Shown: positions 25,276-34,340, numbered from the stretch's first letter. The stretch: 64,000 nt of DNA from Arthrobacter sp. U41 (GCF_007679325.1 NZ_VEGI01000006.1:62001-126000); one strand, 5' to 3'. The notes: generated by a model from the letters alone, not told the origin. Numbers and translations are program-made.

Positions 25276-25678
25276 GATCCCGGTAACGGGATTCGTTCCG
25301 GGCAGCAGTCCGGAGGTACAGCCAGGCGCTGAGCCCGACCACCGGGTAGATCCCGGCGCCCAGCAGCACCCAGTCGAAGGGCAGGCCCATGATTGTGGAC
25401 TCCGCGAGCCCGGGAACCAGCCCCAGCATGAGCGGGAACGCGGCCAGGATCAGCAGGAACCCCGCGGCCACCACCACCCCGAGCCGCAGCTGGGAACGGA
25501 TCAGCGAGCGGACGAACACCTGGCCGGCGTCGGATTCCTCGGCGGCCTCGCGCGACGCGGCGGCCGACCGTGCGGCCGTCAGGGCGCTGCCGCCCGTGCC
25601 GTTGCCCGGTGTCGCGCTGCCTGCCGTGGTGCTGCCCGCCTTCATGCCGCGGGGCGCGGTGACGCGGACGCGGGTCAT
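25259..25678 (-). CDS. small two-helix membrane protein, DUF485-like symporter partner
   Basis: 139 residues. A polar Ala/Ser/Gly-rich N-terminus (about residues 1-60) precedes two hydrophobic helices (LGVVVAAGFLLILAAFPLML and a second ending AWLYLRTAARNESRYRDLV). The layout and position, directly before an SSS symporter, match DUF485/YjcH-type accessory proteins, though sequence identity looks low. It overlaps the response regulator gene by 4 bases (ATGA) and the symporter by 17 bases, so all three must be cotranslated. Function of such partners is not known. Confidence 0.75.
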   Translation of the reverse strand: MTRVRVTAPRGMKAGSTTAGSATPGNGTGGSALTAARSAAASREAAEESDAGQVFVRSLIRSQLRLGVVVAAGFLLILAAFPLMLGLVPGLAESTIMGLPFDWVLLGAGIYPVVGLSAWLYLRTAARNESRYRDLVGDK

Positions 25679-26394
25679 GCCTGCGGCCGGATCCGGGTCG
25701 ACTCAAGCTTCTCGCGTACGGACGGCAGGTGCCGCCGGCTGATCGGCAGTTCGGCACCCGTCACGGTGACACTGGGCCGGGCAGCGGTGAGCTTCATGTG
25801 GCTGACGTGTTGGAGCGCGATGAGGTAGGACCGGTGGATGCGGATGAAACCTGCTTCGGCCCACTGCTGTTCCAGGTCAGCCAGCGGAACGCGGATGAGG
25901 TAGCTGGCATCCGCGGTGTGCAGCCTGGCGTAGTCACCCTGGGCCTGGACATAGGTGACGTCCTCGCGGCGGATCATCTTGGTGGTGCCGCCGAGGTCCA
26001 CGGTGATCATCTCCGGCCGCGGGGCGCCGTCCTTGAGCAGTTCGCTGATCCTGCCGATCGACTTCGCCAGCCGCTCGGCGCGGACGGGTTTCAGCAGATA
26101 GTCGACGGCCGCCAGCTCGAAGGCCTCCAGGGCGCAGTCCTCATCGGCCGTGACGAAAACCACCGCGGGCGGCCTGCTGCTGCGCGAGATGACGCGCGCG
26201 ATGTCCAGGCCGGAGAGTGCCGGCATGTGGATGTCCAGGAAGACGGCGTCGACAGCCTCGGCCTCGAGGGCCCGCAGGGCCTCGGTCCCGGAGGACGCGC
26301 GGTAGATGGTGCCGATCCGGTCGTCCCGGCCGAGCAGGAAGGCCAGTTCCTCAACGGCGGGAAGCTCGTCATCGGCGACGAGGACGTTAATCAT
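25675..26394 (-). CDS. LytTR-family response regulator
   Basis: 239 residues. The receiver domain has the acidic pocket (Asp8, Asp9), phosphoacceptor Asp54 in VFLDIHMP and LLKP. A C-terminal LytTR DNA-binding domain begins near residue 135 (ITVDLGGTTKMIRREDVTYV, later FIRIHRSYLIAL). LytTR proteins bind paired direct repeats. Such regulators control carboxylate transporters in other bacteria (for example BtsR and YpdB for pyruvate uptake). Starts 42 bases after the kinase gene and overlaps the small membrane gene by 4 bases. Confidence 0.92.
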   Translation of the reverse strand: MINVLVADDELPAVEELAFLLGRDDRIGTIYRASSGTEALRALEAEAVDAVFLDIHMPALSGLDIARVISRSSRPPAVVFVTADEDCALEAFELAAVDYLLKPVRAERLAKSIGRISELLKDGAPRPEMITVDLGGTTKMIRREDVTYVQAQGDYARLHTADASYLIRVPLADLEQQWAEAGFIRIHRSYLIALQHVSHMKLTAARPSVTVTGAELPISRRHLPSVREKLESTRIRPQA

Positions 26395-26436
26395 GGATCA
26401 AGACTACTGCGGCAGGCACTTCAGCCGGCCGCAGGC

Positions 26437-27654
26437 TCAGGCATCGTGGCGGGGCTGCGACTTGGGGACGCGCATCGTGATCAGTGTGCCTTCCCCGGGC
26501 GCGGTCTCGATCACCAGCCCGTTGTCGTCGCCGTAGACCTGCCGCAGCCGGGCATCGACGTTGCGCAGCCCGACGTGTTCGCCGTCGCCGTGCCCGGCGA
26601 GGACCGCCCGCAGCTGCTCCGGGTCCATGCCCACACCGTCGTCCTCGATGGTCACCTCAGCGAACGCACCGGAATCGTTGGCCGTGATGGAGATGTGGCC
26701 CGGCCCCTCCTTCGCCTCGAGGCCGTGCCGGACCGCGTTTTCCACCAGGGGCTGCAGGCTCAGGAACGGGATCACGGTGCTGAGCACTTCGGGGGCGATC
26801 CGCAGGCTCACCTGCACGCGGTCGCCGAACCGGGCGCGTTCCAGCAGCAGGTACCGGTCGATGCAGCGCAGTTCCTCGGCCAGGGTGGTGAAGTCACCGT
26901 GCCGGCGGAAGGAATACCGGGTGAAGTCCGCGAACTCCACCACCAGCTCGCGCGCCCGGACCGGGTCCGTGTTAATGAACGAGGCGATCGCGTTCAGGGA
27001 GTTGTAGATGAAGTGCGGACTGATCTGGGCCCGGAGGGCGCGCACCTCGGCCTCCATCAGCAGCGTGCGCGACGCGTCGAGTTCCGCGAGTTCCACCTGC
27101 GTCGCGACCCAGTCGGCCACCTCGCTGGTGGCCCGGACCAGGCCGGCCCCCACCGCCGGGGCGAAGGCTGCCACCACGCCCACCACCCTGGTCCCCGCCT
27201 TGATCGGGGCGATCACCGCGGCGCGTTCCACGTCCGTGCGGGTGGCGACGGCGTCGGCGCCCTGCGCCAGTTCCTGCACCTCGCCGGCCGGGATCACCGC
27301 GGTGTGGCCGCCGTCGAGCACTCCTGCCGACAGCTCCATGAGCAGCGGCTTGAGCTCCTCCCCGGCCCCGTCCCAGGCGAGGACACCGGACGTGTCGGTG
27401 ATGGCCAGCGCGTCGCAGCCCAGCAGGCTGCGCAGCTGCCGGCTGGCTTTGGCGGCGCCGGCCGGGTTGAGCCCGGTCCGCAGATGCTGGCCGGCCCGCG
27501 AGGCCGCGTGCAGCGTCTTGTACGTGGCCCGCTCCGCGTCGGTGCCGAGCTCCCGGAAGGAGCGGAGAACCTTGAGCCCAACGGCGACGACGACGGCGAT
27601 CGCCGCCGCGATCACGGCGACGGCGGCGGCGGTGAACAGGGGAGAGTCGGGCAT
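26437..27654 (-). CDS. LytS-type sensor histidine kinase with GAF domain
   Basis: 405 residues from ATG at 27654; a longer open frame exists upstream but has no plausible start context. One N-terminal membrane helix (residues 7-30) is followed by a GAF-like domain (about 65-185) and a HisKA_7TM-less His_kinase segment with His214 in AQISPHFIYNSLNAI, then the HATPase (LVENAVRHGLEAKEG, DDGVGM). The usual multi-helix 5TM-LytS sensor is absent, so signal input is probably cytoplasmic via GAF or through the symporter. Divergent from the DUF485-actP pair with a 229-bp shared control region. Confidence 0.9.
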   Translation of the reverse strand: MPDSPLFTAAAVAVIAAAIAVVVAVGLKVLRSFRELGTDAERATYKTLHAASRAGQHLRTGLNPAGAAKASRQLRSLLGCDALAITDTSGVLAWDGAGEELKPLLMELSAGVLDGGHTAVIPAGEVQELAQGADAVATRTDVERAAVIAPIKAGTRVVGVVAAFAPAVGAGLVRATSEVADWVATQVELAELDASRTLLMEAEVRALRAQISPHFIYNSLNAIASFINTDPVRARELVVEFADFTRYSFRRHGDFTTLAEELRCIDRYLLLERARFGDRVQVSLRIAPEVLSTVIPFLSLQPLVENAVRHGLEAKEGPGHISITANDSGAFAEVTIEDDGVGMDPEQLRAVLAGHGDGEHVGLRNVDARLRQVYGDDNGLVIETAPGEGTLITMRVPKSQPRHDA

Positions 27655-27795
27655 GGGCCCAGCGTATCGCGGCCCCTGCCGAGTGGGGGCAGAACGGACG
27701 CGGGACCCTCTTGGAGGCACCGCTGACCGCAGCATCCCGACCGCTGAGCGACGCAGGGCCGGGCGGTTCTGTTTGTTGGCCGCATCACGGGAGAC

Positions 27796-27811
27796 AGTGA
27801 TAGCAGTCACA
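27796..27811. promoter_or_regulatory. CRP/GlxR-like site between the LytS operon and the DUF485-actP operon
   Basis: AGTGATAGCAGTCACA matches TGTGA-N6-TCACA at 9 of 10 conserved positions. It lies 73 bases before the DUF485 start and 142 bases before the kinase start, so it could serve both divergent operons. It resembles the CRP control of acs-yjcH-actP in E. coli. Confidence 0.55.
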
Positions 27812-27883
27812 TTGGCCCGTGGGCTGTTCGGAGCAGGTCAAAGCAAGCCGGTGTGGACTCGCCAGTCTCAATGAGGAGGAACG

Positions 27884-28258
27884 ATGGGTCACGAAGCCCA
27901 AGAAACGGACGCTACGGCGGACGTGGACTTCAAGGAAGTCCAATCGACGCCGCGGTTCCAGGAACTGCGCAAGCGTCACCGCAGCTTTGTCTTTCCGATG
28001 ACCATTGCATTCCTGCTCTGGTATTTCGCTTATGTCCTGCTGGCCGACTACGCGGTGGAATTCATGTCCACCAAGGTCTGGGGCAACATCAACGTCGGCC
28101 TGATCATGGGCCTGCTTCAGTTCGTGACCACGTTCGCAATCACCGGCTGGTACGTCAACTACTCGAACCGGAAGCTTGACCCGATCGCAGCGGAAATCCG
28201 CCACGAAATCGAGGGCCACGAATTCGACAAGCACGGCAACCAGATCAGCGGGGTATAG
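27884..28258 (+). CDS. DUF485 (YjcH-like) membrane protein
   Basis: 124 residues, two membrane helices (FVFPMTIAFLLWYFAYVLLA and a second in VGLIMGLLQFVTTFAITGWY) followed by the conserved YVNYSNRKLDPIAAEIR. This is the DUF485 family found immediately before acetate or monocarboxylate SSS symporters (yjcH-actP, and the gene before mctC in corynebacteria). ATG at 27884 has GAGGAGGAA upstream. The gap to the symporter is 2 bases, so the pair is translationally coupled. Its biochemical role is not established. Confidence 0.9.
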   Translation: MGHEAQETDATADVDFKEVQSTPRFQELRKRHRSFVFPMTIAFLLWYFAYVLLADYAVEFMSTKVWGNINVGLIMGLLQFVTTFAITGWYVNYSNRKLDPIAAEIRHEIEGHEFDKHGNQISGV

Positions 28259-28260
28259 AA

Positions 28261-29877
28261 ATGATGTTTATGGTCCCCGCAGTGAACGTTGCGGATCTCA
28301 AGGAAACCACGCTGCTTAACATGGGCATCTTCGCCCTGTTCGTGGCGATCACGATGATCATCGTGATCAAGGCAAGCAAAAACAACAAGACGGCCGCCGA
28401 CTACTACGCCGCCGGACGGTCCTTCACCGGATCCCAGAACGGCACCGCCATCGCAGGGGACTACCTCTCGGCGGCCTCGTTCCTGGGAATCACCGGCGCC
28501 ATCGCCATCAACGGCTACGACGGCTTTATGTACTCCATCGGCTTCCTGGTCGCCTGGCTCGTCGCCCTGCTGCTCGTGGCCGAACTGCTGCGCAACACCG
28601 GCAAGTTCACCATGGCCGATGTCCTCTCCTTCCGGCTCAAGCAGCGCCCCGTGCGCATTGCGGCGGCCATCTCCACCCTCGTGGTCTGCTTCTTCTATCT
28701 CCTGGCCCAGATGGCCGGAGCCGGCACCCTGATCTCCCTGCTCCTGGGCATCAGCGACTGGGGCGGACAGGCCCTGGTCATCATCGTGGTCGGCGCCCTG
28801 ATGATCATGTACGTACTGATCGGCGGCATGAAGGGCACCACCTGGGTCCAGATCATCAAGGCCGTGCTGCTGATCGCCGGCGCTGCCGTGATGACCCTCT
28901 GGGTCCTCGCCATCTACGGCTTCAACCTTTCCTCCCTGCTGGGCGGCGCGGTGGAAGCCTCCGGCAACCAGAACCTCCTTAACCCGGGCCTGCAGTACGG
29001 CAAGACTGAAACCTCCAAGATCGACTTCATGTCTCTGGCCCTGGCCCTGGTGCTTGGCACCGCGGCCCTGCCCCACGTGCTGATGCGCTTCTACACGGTT
29101 CCGACCGCCAAGGAAGCCCGCAAGTCCGTGGTCTGGTCCATCTGGCTGATCGGCCTGTTCTACCTGTTCACCCTGGTCCTGGGCTTCGGTGCTGCGGCGC
29201 TGGTTGGCGCTGACACGATCAAGAGTGCCCCGGGCGGCGTCAACTCCGCCGCACCGCTGTTGGCGTTCCACCTCGGCGGGCCGCTGCTGCTCGGCTTCAT
29301 CTCGGCGGTGGCGTTCGCCACCATCCTGGCCGTCGTCGCCGGCCTCACGATCACCGCGGCGGCCTCGTTCGCGCACGATATCTACGCCAGCGTCATTGCC
29401 AAGGGCAAGGCTGACGCTGCCACCGAGGTCAAAGTGGCGCGGCGTACCGTGGTCGTCATCGGCGTGCTGGCCATCATCGGCGGCATTTTCGCCAACGGAC
29501 AGAACGTGGCGTTCCTGGTGGCCCTCGCCTTCGCGGTGGCGGCATCGGCCAACCTGCCCACCATCGTGTACTCGCTGTACTGGCGCAAGTTCACCACGCA
29601 GGGTGCCATCTGGAGCATGTACGGCGGGCTCGGCTCGGCGATCATCCTGATCGCGCTGTCCCCGGTGGTCTCGGGCGCCAAGACGTCCATGATCCCGGGC
29701 GCCAACTTCGCGATCTTCCCGCTCAGCAACCCCGGCATCGTCTCCATCCCGCTCGCATTCTTCCTGGGCTGGCTCGGTTCGGTGCTGGATAAGAATGTGG
29801 AAGACATCACCAAGCAGGCCGAAATGGAAGTCCGCTCCCTCACGGGTGTGGGCGCCGAAAAGGCCACCGAACACTAA
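28261..29877 (+). CDS. cation acetate symporter ActP/MctC-like
   Basis: 538 residues, about thirteen helices, SSS family. The segment AGDYLSAASFLGITGAIAI, the motif LRNTGKFTMADVLSFRLKQR and PHVLMRFYTVPTAKEARKSV place it with ActP/MctC carboxylate symporters (acetate, pyruvate, propionate). An N-terminal hydrophobic stretch precedes the first conserved helix. Start taken at ATG 28261; two further ATGs within three codons are possible. Cotranscribed with the DUF485 gene under a CRP-like site and followed by a strong hairpin. It is a second, distinct copy of the function at 23.8 kb. Confidence 0.93.
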   Translation: MMFMVPAVNVADLKETTLLNMGIFALFVAITMIIVIKASKNNKTAADYYAAGRSFTGSQNGTAIAGDYLSAASFLGITGAIAINGYDGFMYSIGFLVAWLVALLLVAELLRNTGKFTMADVLSFRLKQRPVRIAAAISTLVVCFFYLLAQMAGAGTLISLLLGISDWGGQALVIIVVGALMIMYVLIGGMKGTTWVQIIKAVLLIAGAAVMTLWVLAIYGFNLSSLLGGAVEASGNQNLLNPGLQYGKTETSKIDFMSLALALVLGTAALPHVLMRFYTVPTAKEARKSVVWSIWLIGLFYLFTLVLGFGAAALVGADTIKSAPGGVNSAAPLLAFHLGGPLLLGFISAVAFATILAVVAGLTITAAASFAHDIYASVIAKGKADAATEVKVARRTVVVIGVLAIIGGIFANGQNVAFLVALAFAVAASANLPTIVYSLYWRKFTTQGAIWSMYGGLGSAIILIALSPVVSGAKTSMIPGANFAIFPLSNPGIVSIPLAFFLGWLGSVLDKNVEDITKQAEMEVRSLTGVGAEKATEH

Positions 29878-29915
29878 GCACCGACCCCTGGTGGTCCACA
29901 CCGGCTGCCAAACAG

Positions 29916-29949
29916 CAGGAGCCCCCGCGCAACCGCACGGGGGCTCCTG
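29916..29949 (+). terminator. hairpin terminator after the acetate symporter
   Basis: CAGGAGCCCCCG (29916-29927) pairs exactly with CGGGGGCTCCTG (29938-29949) around a 10-base loop. No T-run follows. The convergent Lrp gene ends at 30067. Confidence 0.75.
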
Positions 29950-30066
29950 CCGTCTGGCTGTGAACGCTGTGGCCGCTGCCGTGGCCGGCGCCCTGCCCGC
30001 AGCCTTGCCTGGAGCCGTGCCCGGCCCCGGGCCACGGCTCCGGGCTGACGTCAGCCCGGCTCTACG

Positions 30067-30540
30067 TCAGCCTTCGGCGGAGCCACGCTCGAGCAAGGGC
30101 TGGATCCGGAAGGGGATCATTTCACTCATGGCCAGGGCGGTGTCCGTCCGGTCCACGCCGTCGCAGGCCAGGATTTTGCCGTTGATCCGGAAGAGGTCCT
30201 CGGCGTCGAGCGCCACCACGCGCAGCAGCAGGTCCGCCGAGCCGGTCAGGCCGTAGCCCTCCAGGATCTCCGGAATATCGGCCAGTTCCGCCGCCAGCTG
30301 GCCGAGCTTCTGCTGCTGGACGTGCACGGAGATGAAGGCCATCAGCGGGTAGCCCAGCGAGGCCGGATTGATGCGGCGTTCGAAGGACAGGAAGACGTGT
30401 TTCTTCTCCAGCTGCGCCATCCGGGCCTGCACGGTATTCCGCGACAGCCCCAGCTTCTGCGCCAGCGCCACGACCGTCCGCCGGGGATCGCGCGCCATGG
30501 CCGAAAGCAGGCGGGTGTCGGTGCCATCCAAGCGTTGCAT
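30067..30540 (-). CDS. Lrp/AsnC-family regulator (BkdR-like)
   Basis: 157 residues. The N-terminal winged helix (MQRLDGTDTRLLSAMARDPR, LAQKLGLSRNTVQARMAQLE) is followed by the RAM/AsnC ligand-binding domain. Its position, divergent from the 2-oxoacid dehydrogenase operon with a 183-bp shared region, is the classic arrangement of BkdR, an Lrp protein that activates bkd genes in response to branched-chain amino acids. ATG at 30540 gives the standard N-terminus; a GTG six codons upstream (30558) is the alternative. The ligand is inferred from context. Confidence 0.9.
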   Translation of the reverse strand: MQRLDGTDTRLLSAMARDPRRTVVALAQKLGLSRNTVQARMAQLEKKHVFLSFERRINPASLGYPLMAFISVHVQQQKLGQLAAELADIPEILEGYGLTGSADLLLRVVALDAEDLFRINGKILACDGVDRTDTALAMSEMIPFRIQPLLERGSAEG

Positions 30541-30624
30541 AATGCGCAAGATTAGCACGGTGCCAAGCCACCAGACAGTGCAGAATGCTCAACTTCTTCG
30601 CAGGTGGTTGTACCCAATGGGCAT

Positions 30625-30640
30625 TGTGAGTAGGGTCACA
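30625..30640. promoter_or_regulatory. perfect CRP/GlxR-like site before the 2-oxoacid dehydrogenase operon
   Basis: TGTGAGTAGGGTCACA matches all ten conserved positions of TGTGA-N6-TCACA, and the palindrome extends one pair outward (T/A). It lies 84 bases before the E1-alpha start and 84 bases from the Lrp start, midway in the divergent region. Confidence 0.65.
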
Positions 30641-30723
30641 ACTATCCGGGGCAACGGCGCCCGGGCGGCCGGCGCGCACCGGGATCACGAGTCCTGCGAG
30701 CACCGGTCAGACGACGTCAGAAG

Positions 30724-31914
30724 GTGCGGACAACTGTGTTTACCGACGACGCGGGCAAGGGCGGCATTGCCGCCGGCGGCCCCGGGAACAGTGCAGAATC
30801 AAACAGGCGGACGGGCGGGGATCTTGTCCAGCTCGTCACTCCCGGGGGAGAACGGGTCAGCCATCCCGAGTTCGATCCCTGGCTCCAGGATGTCACCGAC
30901 GAACAACTCGGTGCGCTCTACGAAGACATGGTGGTCATCCGCCGGATCGATGCCGAGGCCACCGCGCTGCAGCGCCAGGGTGAACTTGCGCTCTGGCCGC
31001 CGCTGCTGGGCCAGGAAGCCTCCCAGATCGGCTCGGCCCGGGCCCTCCGCGACGACGATTTCGTCTTCCCCAGCTACCGCGACAACGGCGTCGCGTACTG
31101 CCGCGGGGTCAACCCGGAAGACATCGTCAAGGCCTGGCGGGGCAATGCCCTGGCCGGCTGGGATCCGTACACGGTCAACGTCGCAACACAGCAAATCATC
31201 ATCGGCGCCCAGACCCTGCACGCCACCGGCTACGCGATGGGAATCCAGAACGACGGCGCCGATTCGGTGGCCGTGGCCTACTTCGGCGACGGCGCCACCA
31301 GCGAAGGCGACGTCAACGAGGCACTGGTGTTCGCCGCCAGCTTCCAGGCCCCGGTGGTCTTCTTCTGCCAGAACAACCACTGGGCAATTTCCGAGCCGGT
31401 TCGGCTGCAGTCCCACATTCAGATCGCGGACCGCGCCGCCGGCTTTGGCATCCCCAGCATGCGGGTGGACGGCAACGATGTCCTGGCCGTCATGGCCGCA
31501 ACCCGCATCGCCATCGACCGCGCCCGCCACGGCGGCGGCCCCACCTTCATCGAGGCCGTCACCTACCGCATGGGCCCGCACACGACGGCGGACGATCCCA
31601 CCCGCTACCGCGACGCCAACGAGCTCGAGGACTGGGCGGCCAAGGACCCGATCGCCCGGCTGAAGTCGCTGCTGGAACGCAAGGGGCTGCTCACCGAGGA
31701 CCTCGAAACCGCCGTCGCCGCCAAGGCCGACGCCGTGGCCAAGGCGCTGCGGGCGGGCACCATCAACATGCCCGAGCCACAGCCGATGGACATCTTCAAG
31801 CACGTCTACAGCACCCCCAATTCCTCGCTGGAGCGCCAGCAGGACCACTATTCCCGTTACCTGGCTTCCTTCGGCGATCCCGCAGAAGCCGCTTCTGAAG
31901 AAGGTGCACGCTGA
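30724..31914 (+). CDS. bkdA: branched-chain 2-oxoacid (or pyruvate) dehydrogenase E1 component, alpha subunit
   Basis: 396 residues. The TPP/Mg motif is at about residues 188-219 (GDGATSEGDVNEALVFAASF ending in QNN). PSYRDNGVAYCRGV and YRMGPHTTADDPTRYR are typical of E1-alpha of alpha2beta2 complexes. With E1-beta and E2 it decarboxylates the 2-oxoacids of Leu, Ile and Val. Annotation as pyruvate dehydrogenase is common, but the Lrp neighbour and the downstream leucine-type operon favour branched-chain substrates. GTG at 30724 is used; a GTG four codons later is equally possible. Overlaps E1-beta by one base. Confidence 0.9.
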   Translation: MRTTVFTDDAGKGGIAAGGPGNSAESNRRTGGDLVQLVTPGGERVSHPEFDPWLQDVTDEQLGALYEDMVVIRRIDAEATALQRQGELALWPPLLGQEASQIGSARALRDDDFVFPSYRDNGVAYCRGVNPEDIVKAWRGNALAGWDPYTVNVATQQIIIGAQTLHATGYAMGIQNDGADSVAVAYFGDGATSEGDVNEALVFAASFQAPVVFFCQNNHWAISEPVRLQSHIQIADRAAGFGIPSMRVDGNDVLAVMAATRIAIDRARHGGGPTFIEAVTYRMGPHTTADDPTRYRDANELEDWAAKDPIARLKSLLERKGLLTEDLETAVAAKADAVAKALRAGTINMPEPQPMDIFKHVYSTPNSSLERQQDHYSRYLASFGDPAEAASEEGAR

Positions 31915-32924
31915 TGACGAAGATGACCTTCGCCCGAGCCATCAATTCGGGCCTCCGCAAGTCCCTGGAAAACGATCCCAAGGTGATCCTCATGGGCGAG
32001 GACATCGGCGCCCTCGGCGGTGTTTTCCGCGTCACCGACGGCCTGCAGAAAGACTTCGGGAAGCACCGTGTGGTGGACACGCCGCTTGCCGAGTCCGGCA
32101 TCATGGGCACCGCCGTGGGACTCGCGTACCGCGGCTACCGCCCGGTGGTGGAGATCCAGTTCGACGGTTTCATCTACCCGGCCTTCGACCAGATCGTCAG
32201 CCAGGTCGCCAAGATGCATTACCGCACCCAGGGTGCGGTCAAGATGCCCATCACCATCCGTGTGCCCTTCGGCGGCGGCATCGGCTCCCCGGAACACCAC
32301 TCCGAATCGCCGGAGGCCTACTTCACACACACCTCGGGGCTCCGCGTCATCAGCGTCTCCAACCCCCAGGACGCCTACACGATGATCCAGCAGGCCATCG
32401 CCTCGGATGATCCGGTGCTGTACTTCGAGCCCAAGCGCCGCTACCACGACAAGGGCGAGGTGGACGAGACCCTTGAGCTCAGCGCTGCCCTGTCCCTGGA
32501 GAAGGCCCGTGTGGTCACCGAAGGTACGGATGTGACTCTGGTGGCCTACGGCCCGCTGGTCAAGACCGCGAAGGACGCCGCCCTCGCCGCCGCGGACGAG
32601 GGTGTGTCGATCGAGGTTATCGACCTGCGCTCGCTCGCCCCGCTGGACTTCGCCACCCTGGAGGCTTCGGTCCGGAAGACCGGCCGCCTGGTCATCACCC
32701 ATGAAGCTTCCCAGACCGGCGGCATCGGCGCCGAGGTTGCCGCCAGCATCACCGAACGTTGTTTCTACCACCTCGAGGCTGCCCCGGTCCGGGTCACCGG
32801 CTTCGACGTCCCGTACCCCTATTCGAAGCTTGAGATGCACCACCTCCCGGGTCTGGACCGGATCCTGGACGGCGTGGACCGTGCTCTGGGCCGCCCCAAC
32901 TCCCTGAGCGGGCTGGAAGGATGA
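31914..32924 (+). CDS. bkdB: branched-chain 2-oxoacid dehydrogenase E1 component, beta subunit
   Basis: 336 residues. The beta-subunit signature is clear: MGEDIGALGGVFRVTDGLQK, PLAESGIMGTAVGLAYRGYR, and the C-terminal transketolase-like domain (IEVIDLRSLAPLDFATLEAS, THEASQTGGIGAEVAASI). Pairs with E1-alpha to form the TPP-dependent decarboxylase. Starts on the last base of the E1-alpha stop and overlaps E2 by 4 bases, so the three genes are cotranslated. No E3 gene lies in the window; dihydrolipoamide dehydrogenase must come from elsewhere. Confidence 0.93.
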   Translation: MTKMTFARAINSGLRKSLENDPKVILMGEDIGALGGVFRVTDGLQKDFGKHRVVDTPLAESGIMGTAVGLAYRGYRPVVEIQFDGFIYPAFDQIVSQVAKMHYRTQGAVKMPITIRVPFGGGIGSPEHHSESPEAYFTHTSGLRVISVSNPQDAYTMIQQAIASDDPVLYFEPKRRYHDKGEVDETLELSAALSLEKARVVTEGTDVTLVAYGPLVKTAKDAALAAADEGVSIEVIDLRSLAPLDFATLEASVRKTGRLVITHEASQTGGIGAEVAASITERCFYHLEAAPVRVTGFDVPYPYSKLEMHHLPGLDRILDGVDRALGRPNSLSGLEG

Positions 32925-34327
32925 GCGCCACCATGATCAAGGAATTCAGGCTGCCGGACCTCGGCGAGGGTCTCACTGAATCGGAAATCGTCGCATGGAA
33001 GGTCGCGGTGGGGGACACCGTCGCGCTTAATCAGATCATCGCCGAGGTCGAAACGGCCAAGGCCGTCGTCGAACTGCCCTCGCCGTTCGCCGGTGTGGTC
33101 GCGGCCCTGCACGAACAGCCCGGCACCGTCGTCGAGGTGGGCAAGCCGATCGTTTCCTTTGAAGTAGAGGGCGACGACGGCGGTCCCGCCGGTTCTGAAA
33201 CTGCCGGAGGTGCCGGCGCGGACGCGCCGGCCAAGCGTGAACCGAACCTCGTTGGCTACGGCGCCGTCCTGGAGAATTCCGGCCGGCCGTCCCGCCGCGC
33301 CCGCAGCTTCGCCGCCCCGGCCGTTGCCGTCGCCGCGCCCGCCCCGGTGGTTGAACCGGTCGCGCCGGTCGTCGAGCCGGTCGCGTCCGCCCCGGCGGTT
33401 GCGGAGGCACTGCCTGCCGCGCCTGTGTCCGCGGAGCGCCCGCGCTCCACGCCGCCGGTGCGCAAGCTGGCCAAGGATCTCGGCGTCGACCTCGCGGCCG
33501 TCACCGGTACCGGTGAGCACGGGCTCATTACCCGCGATGATGTGCGCAACTTTGTGGGCGGGGGAGACCTGCCGGTGGCGCCGCAGGACCTGGCCGGTGT
33601 GTCCACGCAGGCTCCGGCGCAGGGCGAGCGGGAAACCCGGACGCCGATCAAGGGCGTCCGGAAGTTCACTGCTGCCGCCATGATTTCCAGCGCCTTCACC
33701 GCACCGCACGTCACGGAGTTCCTCACCGTCGACGTCACCCCCACCATGGAACTGCTGGCGAAGCTCAAGGCCAGCCGCGCGTTTGCCGGCTACAAGCTCA
33801 CGCCGCTGACCATCGTGGCGAAGGCCGTGCTCATCGCCCTGCGCAACCACCCCACGCTCAACACCCGCTGGGACGAGGCCACGCAGGAGATCGTGCAGTA
33901 CAACTACGTGAACCTGGGCATCGCGGCCGCCACGCCGCGCGGCCTGACCGTACCGAACATCAAGGACGCCGACCGGATGTCCCTGCTGGAACTCTCCACG
34001 GCCCTGACCGAGCTGACGGACACGGCGCGCGCCGGCAAGACCGCTCCGGCCGAGCTCTCCGGGGGCACCATCTCCATCACCAACATCGGCGTCTTCGGCA
34101 TCGATGCCGGCACACCCATCCTCAACCCGGGCGAGGCGGCGATTTTGGCCCTCGGTGCGGTACGGAAGATGCCCTGGGAGTACCAGGACGAAGTGGCACT
34201 GCGCCAGGTCATGACGCTCAGCCTGTCCTTCGACCACCGCCTGGTGGATGGCGAGCAGGGTTCACGCTTCCTTCAGGACCTCGGCGCCATCCTGTCCGAT
34301 CCGGGCATGGCGCTCGCCATGGTCTAG
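32921..34327 (+). CDS. bkdC: dihydrolipoamide acyltransferase E2 component
   Basis: 468 residues. A single lipoyl domain (residues about 5-82) has Lys47 in EVETAKAVVELPSP as the lipoylation site. A Pro/Ala/Val-rich swinging linker (about 85-175) follows, then a peripheral subunit-binding domain (VRKLAKDLGVDLAAVTGTGE) and the CoA-acyltransferase core ending in SFDHRLVDGEQG (His439, Asp443). It transfers the acyl group from lipoate to CoA. ATGA overlap with E1-beta. Followed by a strong terminator, so the operon is three genes. Confidence 0.94.
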   Translation: MSATMIKEFRLPDLGEGLTESEIVAWKVAVGDTVALNQIIAEVETAKAVVELPSPFAGVVAALHEQPGTVVEVGKPIVSFEVEGDDGGPAGSETAGGAGADAPAKREPNLVGYGAVLENSGRPSRRARSFAAPAVAVAAPAPVVEPVAPVVEPVASAPAVAEALPAAPVSAERPRSTPPVRKLAKDLGVDLAAVTGTGEHGLITRDDVRNFVGGGDLPVAPQDLAGVSTQAPAQGERETRTPIKGVRKFTAAAMISSAFTAPHVTEFLTVDVTPTMELLAKLKASRAFAGYKLTPLTIVAKAVLIALRNHPTLNTRWDEATQEIVQYNYVNLGIAAATPRGLTVPNIKDADRMSLLELSTALTELTDTARAGKTAPAELSGGTISITNIGVFGIDAGTPILNPGEAAILALGAVRKMPWEYQDEVALRQVMTLSLSFDHRLVDGEQGSRFLQDLGAILSDPGMALAMV

Positions 34328-34340
34328 CGTTTACGCTCCC

